This document shows, one piece after another, positions 26,331 through 33,672 of a stretch of 64,000 nt of DNA. The stretch is from JBBSDP01 sp038240605 (GTDB lineage: Bacteria; Planctomycetota; Phycisphaerae; Tepidisphaerales; Tepidisphaeraceae). The stretch lies in the NCBI GenBank assembly GCA_038240605.1, contig JBBSDP010000026.1, positions 1 to 64,000 on the forward strand, given 5' to 3'. The translations under genes were made by a program, and so were the position numbers. Positions within the stretch are counted from its first letter, which is position 1. Each line of letters begins with the position of its first letter. The notes beneath the pieces are model-generated. The model made no database searches. It worked only from the letters and a program-made list of their open reading frames with translations, and was not told where the DNA came from.

Positions 26331-27536
26331 ATGCCCTGTACTACATTTCGAATCACGGCGGCTTGGATTTCCCTCGTAATGGCGATCGCGCTCGTGTCGC
26401 CCACCCTTCGCGCCGACGACGCGCCGGTGCAGACCAGCCGCATCGCGGCGAGCCTGCAACCGTTCGTCGATGACCACGCGCTGGCCGGCGCCGTCACATT
26501 GGTCGCGTCGAAGGACAAGGTGCTGGACGTGGGCGCGGTCGGTTTCGCCGACATCGCGGCCCAGAAGCCGATGCGCACCGACTGCCTCTTCTGGATCGCC
26601 TCGATGTCCAAGCCGATCACCGCGACCGCGCTGATGATGCTCGTCGACGAAGGGAAGGTGAACGTCGACGATCCGGTGGAGAAGTACCTGCCGGAATTTC
26701 ACGGCCAGATGCTCGCCGTCGAGCAGGACGACAACCACGCGATCCTCAAGCGGCCGGTGCACCCGATCCTCGTGCGCAACGTCCTCTCGCACACGAGCGG
26801 CTTGCCGTTCATGTCGCGCGTCGAGCACCACATCGACCAGCGTCCGCTGCGCGAGGCGGCGGTGAGTTACGCGCTCGCGCCGCTCAAGTTCGAGCCCGAC
26901 AGCAAGTACGACTACTCCAACGCCGGCATCAACACCGCCGGCCGGATCATCGAGGCGGTCAGCGGGATGCCGTACGAACAGTTCCTCCAGAAGCGGCTCT
27001 TCGACCCGCTGGGGATGAAGGACACGACGTTCTTCCCCAGCGTCGAGCAGTTGCCGCGCATCGCCAAGTCCTACCGGCCCGCGAAAGACGGCTTGGAGGC
27101 AATTCAGATCGATCAGCTCACCTACCCACTCGAAGGGCCTGGCCGTTACCCGAGCCCCGCCGGGGGGCTCTTCGCCACCGCCGCCGATGTCGCGGTCTTC
27201 GGCCAGATGATCCTGAGTGGCGGACAACTCAACCGCAAGCGCTACATCTCAGAAGCCTCCGTTCGCCAGATGACCTCCAAGCAGATCGGCGATCTGGGCG
27301 CCAATTACGGCTTCGGATTTCAAACCTCGCGCAAAATCGAGCCCGGCTCAACCGGCCCCGCGCCCGCCGGCCAGTGCGGCCACGGCGGCGCCTATGCGAC
27401 GAATCTCTCGATCAATCCCGACACCGGCCTCGTGCTCGTCTGGATGGTGCAACACGCCGGCTACGGCGGAAAAGAGGGCGGCAAGATCCAGCCGACCTTC
27501 GAACACGCCGCGGTCGAGGCGTTCGGGAAACATTGA
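26331..27536 (+). CDS. Secreted beta-lactamase-family serine hydrolase
   Basis: A 401-residue exported class C beta-lactamase/esterase-fold protein. A signal peptide (WISLVMAIALVSPTLRA, about 12-28) precedes the catalytic domain. It has Ser91-x-x-Lys94 (SMSK), Tyr195-Ser-Asn197 (YSN) and a C-terminal HGG (CGHGGAYATN, about 350) in place of KTG. This set is typical of esterases and D-aminopeptidases of the family rather than antibiotic-resistance lactamases. It acts outside the cytoplasm; the substrate is unknown. It starts at ATG 26331 and is divergent from the MFS gene. Confidence 0.9.
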   Translation: MPCTTFRITAAWISLVMAIALVSPTLRADDAPVQTSRIAASLQPFVDDHALAGAVTLVASKDKVLDVGAVGFADIAAQKPMRTDCLFWIASMSKPITATALMMLVDEGKVNVDDPVEKYLPEFHGQMLAVEQDDNHAILKRPVHPILVRNVLSHTSGLPFMSRVEHHIDQRPLREAAVSYALAPLKFEPDSKYDYSNAGINTAGRIIEAVSGMPYEQFLQKRLFDPLGMKDTTFFPSVEQLPRIAKSYRPAKDGLEAIQIDQLTYPLEGPGRYPSPAGGLFATAADVAVFGQMILSGGQLNRKRYISEASVRQMTSKQIGDLGANYGFGFQTSRKIEPGSTGPAPAGQCGHGGAYATNLSINPDTGLVLVWMVQHAGYGGKEGGKIQPTFEHAAVEAFGKH

Positions 27537-27605
27537 ATGCTTCGGAGAAGAAAATTTAAGCGCTCGCGTGATTCGGCTTTTCAATGCATTGGACTGCGCC
27601 ATTTT

Positions 27606-28112
27606 CTAAGGCGTAGCAACGTCTCCTTTCCAATGCCGGCCCATTCCCCCCAGAAATTCAACTGGGTTAATTATGTTCAGTGGTCTGGTTTTCCGACGGA
27701 ACTGCTTACATGCGAGTGAGTGCCCCGTCATCAATGACAAGAGGTCTTTGTCCCGTGTCACCAAATAACTAGCCTTCGCGGCCAAGGCGAGGTTCAGGTA
27801 CGCTTCGTCGTCAGGATCGCGAGGAAGACGGATCCCACGACGTACGGGCTTGATCAGGATTGAACGGAAGGCAACGCGCTTGACGAAGCCGGCGATGCGC
27901 TCGGCCGTCAGATTTGGACTGATCGCGAGGACTTCCTCATACGCCAGCACTCGGCGTAACTCGGCCATCGTTTGCTTGCTAACGACGAGGTCGAAGGTGC
28001 CGGCTTCCGCGAGCCGCAGACATTGTGCCGCCGGACCCTCTTCAAATGCCGCCGCCTGCAAGAAAACATTGCAGTCGAAAACAGCTCGGGTCCGGCGCTG
28101 GGACCGGCTCAT
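27606..28112 (-). CDS. PIN-domain toxin
   Basis: A 168-residue PIN-family ribonuclease, the toxin of a type II module. The acidic metal site is seen in VFDCNVFLQA (first Asp), the DPDDEAYLNLAL segment, and VTRDKDLLSL (last Asp). It belongs to the branch annotated as 'putative toxin, PIN family'. The ATG at 28112 overlaps the antitoxin stop by 4 nt (ATGA), the normal gene order. The C-terminal FRRKTRPLNIINPVEFLG helix is typical. Confidence 0.85.
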   Translation of the reverse strand: MSRSQRRTRAVFDCNVFLQAAAFEEGPAAQCLRLAEAGTFDLVVSKQTMAELRRVLAYEEVLAISPNLTAERIAGFVKRVAFRSILIKPVRRGIRLPRDPDDEAYLNLALAAKASYLVTRDKDLLSLMTGHSLACKQFRRKTRPLNIINPVEFLGGMGRHWKGDVATP

Positions 28113-28378
28113 CGGCTCGCTCGACGTTTGGAAGCCGGAGCAGCCTTGCGGGCACGCTTAATAATCTGATCGAGGTCCGTCTCGGAAACCGCATTCTTTC
28201 GAAAATCCGCCCGAACCGGGCGCAGTATCTCGTCGAACGGTTGGTCGGCCAATACGTGACGCTCGATCAATGAGCGAACGTATTGCGGCGCACTAGTTCC
28301 CGCGTGTTTCGCCTTCCTACGAATTGCACGCAATACATCGGGAGCCAGTGCAATCTCTTCTAGGGTGAGGGAGCTCAT
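28109..28378 (-). CDS. Antitoxin of the PIN module
   Basis: An 89-residue protein that starts at ATG 28378 and overlaps the PIN toxin gene. It has an N-terminal helical region with a CopG/ribbon-helix-like look (LAPDVLRAIRRKAKHAGTSAPQYVRSLIERHVL) and a C-terminal arm (FDEILRPVRADFRKNAVSETDLDQIIKRARK) that would wrap the toxin. The pair is probably autoregulated at the region upstream of 28378. Confidence 0.78.
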   Translation of the reverse strand: MSSLTLEEIALAPDVLRAIRRKAKHAGTSAPQYVRSLIERHVLADQPFDEILRPVRADFRKNAVSETDLDQIIKRARKAAPASKRRASR

Positions 28379-28669
28379 CAGCTCATCGTAGCAGGTTCTG
28401 CCGCGATCCTTCTACTGCTTCGGACAGAGTCTAACCATCACCCATATCTACTGTCTGAATCTACGAACAATCGTTGGACTGGGATGTGTCCGGCCCGACA
28501 GCGGCGAAGGATTGCCATGAGCTTCTAGGCAGGATCCGCCGACGACGGCTGAGGAGCGGATTTCTAATGCGCGCCCGATACCTTGAAACCATCATTGGAA
28601 AGTGGAGATGGCCGCAACCAGCCATTTTGCCTCTCTTCAAGACCAACCTTTTTATCGAAGGATATTTCG

Positions 28670-28912
28670 ATGTCCCCAATCTTTCATGCGCTCCGGCGAC
28701 CGCTGCTGACCGTGATGCTCGCCGCCGGAACATTCGGCCTGACCGCCGGCTGCGCCCACCATCACCATCATCATGACGACGCCTGCGTCGTAATCCATGA
28801 CGACCACGGCTGGCGCCACGAAGGCTACTACGACCGCGACCGCCATTGGCGCGGCGGCTATTACGACGAACGCCGCGTCTATCACAACGATCCCTACGAC
28901 TGGCGACATTGA
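28670..28912 (+). CDS. Small histidine-rich lipoprotein
   Basis: An 80-residue exported protein with an n-region (MSPIFHALRRPLLTV), an h-region and a lipobox LTAGC, so it is probably lipidated. The mature part starts with AHHHHHH and is full of His, Asp, Tyr and Arg (EGYYDRDRHWRGGYYDERRVYHNDPYDWRH). The His cluster suggests metal binding, but the function is unknown. ATG 28670 follows a GAAGG ribosome site. It is alone; about 290 bases upstream (28379-28669) hold nothing recognisable. Confidence 0.65.
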   Translation: MSPIFHALRRPLLTVMLAAGTFGLTAGCAHHHHHHDDACVVIHDDHGWRHEGYYDRDRHWRGGYYDERRVYHNDPYDWRH

Positions 28913-29017
28913 AGCAGGCACACGGGATTTGAGCCCATCAGCGGGTCCATGCGGAAGCGGCTTGCCGACGATGCCATCATTCACCGATAATGGGCTCGCA
29001 ACGGGAGACAAATCCGC

Positions 29018-29629
29018 ATGAGCCGCTTCATTTAGTTCCTATCGCTATGCACGATCCTGATCGGTGCTTGCCATCTCATGGCAGCCGACAATGCCCCGCC
29101 CGCGCTGGCCAAGCCGGGCGCGGTACTGTTTGAGGACGATTTTTCGCGGCCGGACCTGAAGCCGAAGTGGAACGTCGGCAAGGTAAGCTGGTCGGTGAAG
29201 GACGGCGTGGTCAGCGCCGCGGAGAACCCGGTCGACCATCACGCCGCCTACGCCTACATCGCGCCCAACATCGATTTCAAAGACGCCGTTGCGGAATTTG
29301 CATTTCGCTTTGACGGAAACAACAACGTGCAGCTCAACCTGCGCGACAGCCGGTACAAAGACTCCCACGCCGGCCACATCGTTCGCGTTCAGATCGAGCT
29401 GACCGCCGTGCAGCTTGCCGACTGGAAGACCGGCGTGATGAAGAATGAGAACTACGAGAAGATCTCCGATCCAAAGACTGATCCCGCCGTGAAGAAGGAG
29501 ATCCAGCAGAAGATCAAGGACAAAAGCGCCCGCTTCAAAGTCTCGTTCGATCCCGCCGCCTGGCACACCGAGGGAAAAGCCGCCGCGCTGGAACGGGCGA
29601 CGGCGGGCAAATTCGGGAACGGGACGTGA
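29018..29629 (+). pseudogene. LamG/DUF1080-like secreted protein, interrupted by TAG and truncated
   Basis: From ATG 29018, with GGGAG 10 nt upstream, the frame reads MSRFI, a TAG stop at 29033, then FLSLCTILIGACHLMAADNAPP. Together this is a signal peptide interrupted in frame. The mature part (VLFEDDFSRPDLKPKWNVGKVSWSVKDGVVSA, then VQLNLRDSRYKDSHAGHIVRV) is the beta-sandwich seen in DUF1080/glycoside-hydrolase-like planctomycete proteins. It stops after FDPAAWHTEGKAAALERA, where the family normally continues with the last strands. The part from ATG 29078 to 29629 (183 aa) is open, but it would lack a signal peptide. Confidence 0.6.
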
Positions 29630-29693
29630 CGTGGCGTCAACGATGGATGCCACCGCTCGCAGTGGATACGATTCGGTCCCAACGGAGCCGCCA

Positions 29694-29945
29694 ATGAAGC
29701 ATGTCAGTCTCGATCACGAAATGAAACAGATTAAGGATTTCATCTTCTCGCTCGCCGGAGAGCCTGACGGCTCAATCCTGGAGATTGGCGGTCGCCCGGT
29801 CGCGCGGATCGCGCCGGTGGTCAATGACGACGTCGACGAGGAAAAGCTCAAGGCGGCCATCCTCGGCCGTCGCGAAGAGTCGCGGAGATTAAATGAAGAG
29901 TGGGAATCCCTCGATCGTGAAGTCTGGGATAAGAATGGGAAATAG
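29694..29945 (+). CDS. Phd-like antitoxin of a degraded MazF module
   Basis: An 83-residue antitoxin-like protein. The beta pair GSILEIGGRPVARIAPV and a long charged C-terminal helix (DEEKLKAAILGRREESRRLNEEWESLDREVW) fit Phd/MazE-type antitoxins. ATG 29694 follows GGAG at good spacing. The next gene, 16 nt later, is the N-terminal part of a MazF toxin, so this is the antitoxin half of a now broken module. Confidence 0.65.
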   Translation: MKHVSLDHEMKQIKDFIFSLAGEPDGSILEIGGRPVARIAPVVNDDVDEEKLKAAILGRREESRRLNEEWESLDREVWDKNGK

Positions 29946-29960
29946 CGGGGGCCATGACCG

Positions 29961-30272
29961 ATGCCGTCACAACGATACCCTCGCCGAGGGGAAATCTGGC
30001 TGGTGTCACTCGACTCGGCAATTGGACACGAGATTCAGAAAACGCGGCCAGCCGTTGTGGTAACGAGCGATGTTTACAACGTGCACAATGCCGAAGGCGC
30101 GAGGCTCGAAATTCGTCCGGTCACGGATCTATGCGGCACCAATGGCTCCGGTAAGTCCACGTGGTTCAAAGTTCTTCGGGTGATTCGGCAGTCCGCGATG
30201 GCGTACACGGTCAACACGTTCGATCCAAGACGCCAGGGGCGCCAAGCAAAAGCGTGTCAGGGGTTCACTTAG
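29961..30272 (+). pseudogene. MazF/PemK toxin N-terminus joined to an AAA ATPase P-loop fragment
   Basis: The first about 45 residues (RYPRRGEIWLVSLDSAIGHE, then RPAVVVTSDVYNVHN) are the N-terminal strands of a MazF/PemK endoribonuclease. From about base 30093 the sequence becomes GARLEIRPVTDLCGTNGSGKSTWFKVLRVIRQS. That is the first strand and Walker A motif of an AAA/RecF-like ATPase. After about 30215 it is low-quality sequence with intergenic repeats. Both families are cut short, so this is most simply a deletion junction and not a working fusion. The frame starts at ATG 29961. Confidence 0.6.
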
Positions 30273-30326
30273 CCCCGTATCACAAGGTAAATCGTCTCTA
30301 TCTTCTTGGCGGCCTTGGCGTCTCGG
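30225..30326. repeat. Inverted pair of TTGGCG-type intergenic repeats
   Basis: CCAAGACGCCAGGGGCGCC (30225-30243) is nearly the reverse complement of CTTGGCGGCCTTGGCGTCTC (30305-30324), with about 58 bases between. Such 'cttggcgtcttggcgg' strings recur as short intergenic repeats in planctomycete and related genomes. The pair could fold into a long hairpin in the broken region before the symporter operon. Confidence 0.5.
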
Positions 30327-30438
30327 CGGTTCAAATTGATTCTTCCAAGGAGCCAAGAAATTGCAGGACCGGTAGACATCGAGTAATTTCTGTGCCAACC
30401 AACCGAATGAAGGGTGGCTCGCTCGAAAGGATCGTGTC

Positions 30439-30747
30439 TTGTCGTCTCAATTTCCCCCCGACGGTCCGGCACCTGAGCCGGATTCCGCCATCGCCGCGTC
30501 CCACATCACGCGAAATGCCCGCTACGGCATTGTCCTGTTCCTGATCTACCTGGCGTTCTACGCCGGCTTCGTCGGGCTCAACGCCTTTGCGCCCGAGCGC
30601 ATGAAGGCGCCGGTGCCATGGCTGGGCGGCGTCAACTTCGCGATCGCGTTCGGCATGGGGCTGATCATCCTGGCCCTGATCCTCGCGGCGATCTATCTCC
30701 TGCTGTGCCGCGGCAGTGTTGAAGCCCCAGGCGAAGGGGAGGAGTGA
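30439..30747 (+). CDS. DUF485 membrane protein, symporter partner
   Basis: A 102-residue inner-membrane protein with two helices (GIVLFLIYLAFYAGFVGLNAF and FAIAFGMGLIILALILAAIYLLL) and the ARYGIVLFLIYLAFY signature of DUF485. In many bacteria this small protein precedes acetate/solute symporters (as YjcH does for ActP) and probably assists them. The TTG start at 30439 has AAGGA 7 nt upstream. The stop overlaps the ATG of the symporter. Confidence 0.85.
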   Translation: MSSQFPPDGPAPEPDSAIAASHITRNARYGIVLFLIYLAFYAGFVGLNAFAPERMKAPVPWLGGVNFAIAFGMGLIILALILAAIYLLLCRGSVEAPGEGEE

Positions 30748-32690
30748 TGCACACTGATCCACTGGCCGTCTTCGTCTTCCTCATCTTCGTCGGCTCCGTG
30801 CTGGGGATCAGCTTCTTCCTCGGACGCAAAGCGAAGGACGCACGCGGCTATTTCGCCGCCCACGGGGAAATTCCCTGGTTCGTCAACGGCATTGCCTTCG
30901 CCGGCGACTATCTCTCCGCCGCATCGTTCCTCGGCATCTGCGGGATGATCGCGTTCTACGGATATGACGGGTTCCTCTACTCGATCGGCTTCCTCGCCGG
31001 CTGGGTGGTCGCGCTCTTCGTGATCGCCGAACCGCTGAAACGGCTCGGCCGCTTCACGTTCGCCGATGCGCTGGATAACCGTTTCAACTCGCGCGGCATC
31101 AAGCTCAGTGCCGCGATCAGCACGCTGCTGGTCAGCCTCTTTTACCTGATCCCGCAGATGGTCGGCGCCGGCGCGCTCGTAAAGCCGCTGCTCGGGTTCC
31201 CTCATGAGATCGGCGTGCTGCTCGTGGGCGCGATCGTGACGGTCATCGTCGTGACCGCGGGTATGGTCTCGACGACGTACGTCCAGTTCATCAAGGGATC
31301 GTTGCTCGTCATCTTCTGCACCATCCTGACGATCATGATCCTGCAGAAAGGGCTCTTCGCCCAGCCCGCGCCGCCGACCGCGACCTTGCCCGCTGGCGTA
31401 CCGGCGGGCGCGGCGCCGATCACCGCCGTGCCTCCGGCGGCGAAACCGGCCACTCCTCCGCCAAACTATTTCGCCCTGACCCAGCCGGACGGCGCAGTAC
31501 AGATCTGGCGCGAGCACGCCGGCAAGCTCGAAGTGCTTCGCACCATGACCACTGCCGCGGATGGCTCGATGCACTTTGCCGGATTCCCCGACGGGACCGA
31601 TCCGAAAACCTTTGCACCGACCAGCCGGATCGCCAGGCTACCGGGCGGCGTCGCGCAAACCGGCCCGCTCGGCCCGGTCTCATATCTCGCGACCGTCCAG
31701 AACAGCACGATCCAGTCATGGTCCGCTGAAAAGTTCAAGACTCCGGTAGGCGCCGTCACCGCCTATATTCCCAGGCTCATCGCCGGCACCGACCTGCTCG
31801 TTCCCGGCGGTAGCCCCACGTTCAAGGGAATTCGCAGCCCCAAGTTCACCGATAAGCTCGATTTCATCTCGCTGATGCTCGCCCTCTTCGGTGGGACGGC
31901 GTCGCTGCCGCACATCCTGATCCGCTATTACACGGTGAAGGATCAGGCCGCGGCGCGCAAGAGCACGGTCGCCGGCATCGCGGCCATCGCCTTCTTCTAC
32001 GTGCTCACGCTCTACCTCGGCCTGGGCGCGATGAGCAGCGGCTCGCTGGACGTGACCGTCCCCGCCAACAGCAACATGGCCGCGCCGCTCCTGGCCAAAT
32101 CGTTCAACCGCGTTCTCTTCGCGATCATCTCCGCCATCGCCTTCACGACCGTGCTCGGGACCGTCAGCGGTCTGATCATGGCTGCCAGCGGCGCCGTCGC
32201 TCATGACATCATGACCAACTTCCTGAAGATCGAGATGTCCGATCATCAAAAGGTGAACGCGGGCAAGCTTGTGGCGGTGGTGGTCGGCTGCATCGCGATG
32301 CTGCTGGGCATCGCCTTCAAGGAACTGAACGCAAGCTTCCTGGTTGGCTGGGCGTTCAACGTCGCCGCATCGGCGAACCTGCCCGCGCTGATCATGCTGC
32401 TGTTCTGGAAGAAAACGACCAAGCAGGGGATCACCGCCGCGATCACCATCGGCCTGCTCTCCTCGCTGACCTGGCTCCTGCTCACCAAAGAGGCGTACCA
32501 GTACGTCTACAAGCTGCCCCCAACCCATGCGATCGCGCCCTTCAGCCAGCCGGGCATCCTCACGATCCCGCTTGGGTTCATCGTGCTGGTGGTAGTTTCC
32601 CTGCTGACGCGGCCGAAGCGCGAAGAAGCGCCGGGTGGGTTTGAAGTCATCGAGAGTGGCGAGAAGGGCAGTCGTGGGCCAGCCAGGTAG
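30744..32690 (+). CDS. Sodium/solute symporter (ActP-like), with large insert
   Basis: A 648-residue SSS-family permease, related to the cation/acetate symporter ActP. Helices include FLGRKAKDARGYFAAHGEIPWFVNGIAFAGDYLSAASFLGI (the family signature start), YLIPQMVGAGALVKPLLG and FTTVLGTVSGLIMAASGAVAHDI. About 150 residues (roughly 215-370) are inserted relative to ActP (about 550 aa). They begin with a Pro/Ala-rich linker and continue into a small soluble beta-rich domain (YFALTQPDGAVQIWREHAGKLEVLRTM). It ends with TAG. The likely substrates are acetate or other short monocarboxylates, not proven. Confidence 0.88.
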   Translation: MMHTDPLAVFVFLIFVGSVLGISFFLGRKAKDARGYFAAHGEIPWFVNGIAFAGDYLSAASFLGICGMIAFYGYDGFLYSIGFLAGWVVALFVIAEPLKRLGRFTFADALDNRFNSRGIKLSAAISTLLVSLFYLIPQMVGAGALVKPLLGFPHEIGVLLVGAIVTVIVVTAGMVSTTYVQFIKGSLLVIFCTILTIMILQKGLFAQPAPPTATLPAGVPAGAAPITAVPPAAKPATPPPNYFALTQPDGAVQIWREHAGKLEVLRTMTTAADGSMHFAGFPDGTDPKTFAPTSRIARLPGGVAQTGPLGPVSYLATVQNSTIQSWSAEKFKTPVGAVTAYIPRLIAGTDLLVPGGSPTFKGIRSPKFTDKLDFISLMLALFGGTASLPHILIRYYTVKDQAAARKSTVAGIAAIAFFYVLTLYLGLGAMSSGSLDVTVPANSNMAAPLLAKSFNRVLFAIISAIAFTTVLGTVSGLIMAASGAVAHDIMTNFLKIEMSDHQKVNAGKLVAVVVGCIAMLLGIAFKELNASFLVGWAFNVAASANLPALIMLLFWKKTTKQGITAAITIGLLSSLTWLLLTKEAYQYVYKLPPTHAIAPFSQPGILTIPLGFIVLVVVSLLTRPKREEAPGGFEVIESGEKGSRGPAR

Positions 32691-32737
32691 CCGTTCAAAT
32701 GAAGAGGCGAAAAAACGCGCTTCACCCTCTGCACGCG

Positions 32738-33010
32738 TTCGACGCCCAGCCAGTCCCAAAACTTGTTCGGCAATGCGATGCTCATCGCCACGCTGCGGCT
32801 CAGACGCCACGGGCCGTGTCGGGTCGCGACGGTTCCCACCGCCAGGTCCCGGTTCACCTTCCGTTTCATCAGTTCCGCCACGCGGCGACGTCCCGTCCTC
32901 CAGTGTTTCAGCCCGATGTAGCGCAGGCGTCGTCTGATCCACGCCTCCAGCTCGCCCAGCACGCTGGGCGTCTGGCAGAACTCGAAGTAGCCACGCCAGC
33001 CTCGGCACAC
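32738..33010 (-). pseudogene. Group II intron maturase C-terminal remnant
   Basis: The minus strand encodes CRGWRGYFEFCQTPSVLGELEAWIRRRLRYIGLKHW, then RVAELMKRKVNRDLAVGTVATRHGPWRLSRSVAMSIALPNKFWDWLG. This is the C-terminal part of group II intron reverse transcriptase/maturase proteins (X/thumb domain: GWxGYF, CQTPSVL, LxxWIRRRLR, GPWRLS, ALPN). Nothing of the RT fingers/palm is present upstream of about 33010, where the sequence becomes unrelated. It is a dead fragment. It occupies most of the gap between the symporter and PilZ genes. Confidence 0.72.
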
Positions 33011-33161
33011 GTACACGCCTGCATGAGCGACAACCGGCCCGAATGCGTGAACGTCCGATAATCGTGATGGGTGAAATGATGGCGTGGAGCGGCTCTCGGT
33101 TTCGATCGACCGCCGGTTAATCTGGGTAATCCGTGCCGGGTGAGCTGTCGATGAAACAGGC

Positions 33162-33506
33162 ATGGTTGCATTGCTCAAAATGCCGGCTCGCGTAGGTTCG
33201 CCGGAGGACCGGCGGTTGTTCCCACGCAAGGATTTTCACGCGGAAGTGGAGAGCCGTCGGATCGACCATTCGATCCAGGCGCTTCGTCAGCCGCGCTTCT
33301 CGCTGTCGCTCCGCGACCTGTCGCTCGGCGGCCTGTCCGCCATCAGCGGGGTTTCGCTCGAGCAGGGTGAGCGGTTGGCCGTCTACTTCCCGAAGCAGGG
33401 CGACCTGCGCGAGTGGGACGCCCAGGGACGGGTGATCCGCTGCGAGCCCAGCGCGTTCGGCTACCGCGTCGCCGTCGAGTTCGATCCGCTGCCGATGGCA
33501 GCATGA
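33162..33506 (+). CDS. PilZ-domain protein
   Basis: A 114-residue single-domain PilZ protein, a likely cyclic-di-GMP receptor. It shows the N-terminal RRLFPR (RxxxR box, about 17-22), the LSLGGLSA strand matching (D/N)xSxxG (about 53-60) and the second half VIRCEPSAFGYRVAVEFDPLP. The starts ATG 33162 and ATG 33180 are both possible. No partner gene is adjacent, so the output is unknown. Confidence 0.8.
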   Translation: MVALLKMPARVGSPEDRRLFPRKDFHAEVESRRIDHSIQALRQPRFSLSLRDLSLGGLSAISGVSLEQGERLAVYFPKQGDLREWDAQGRVIRCEPSAFGYRVAVEFDPLPMAA

Positions 33507-33507
33507 G

Positions 33508-33632
33508 AGGGTCCAGGGTTCGGGGTTCAGGGTTCAGGAAATCGAACACGCGCCATTGTGGCACATTGAGCGGCTATCGCCTAAGCACGAATCGCCTGAA
33601 TAACTGAACCCTGAACCCTCTCCAGAACCCTC
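33508..33632. repeat. AGGGTTC-type heptamer repeats as an inverted pair
   Basis: The left block (33508-33539) holds four imperfect copies of a GGGTTCA/GGGTTCG unit directly after the PilZ stop. The right block (33604-33632) has the complementary TGAACCC units just before tatC. The two blocks can pair as a long stem across about 65 bases and may act as a transcription barrier. They may equally be an intergenic repeat family. Confidence 0.6.
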
Positions 33633-33672
33633 CCTTCTGTCCTTCCCCGCCCTCCCCTAGAATACCGTCGGA

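Noticed and set aside
26331..27536. Serine hydrolase as an antibiotic-resistance beta-lactamase
   Set aside because: It has SMSK and YSN but HGG in place of KTG, a pattern of esterases and peptidases of the family.
28652..29011. Minus-strand 119-codon Val/Ala-rich frame
   Set aside because: It is the complement of the His/Asp/Tyr-rich lipoprotein gene, whose lipobox and ribosome site make it the real gene.
31716..33008. 430-codon minus-strand frame over the symporter
   Set aside because: Antisense shadow of the symporter; only the part near 32738-33010, in another frame, has recognisable (maturase) content.
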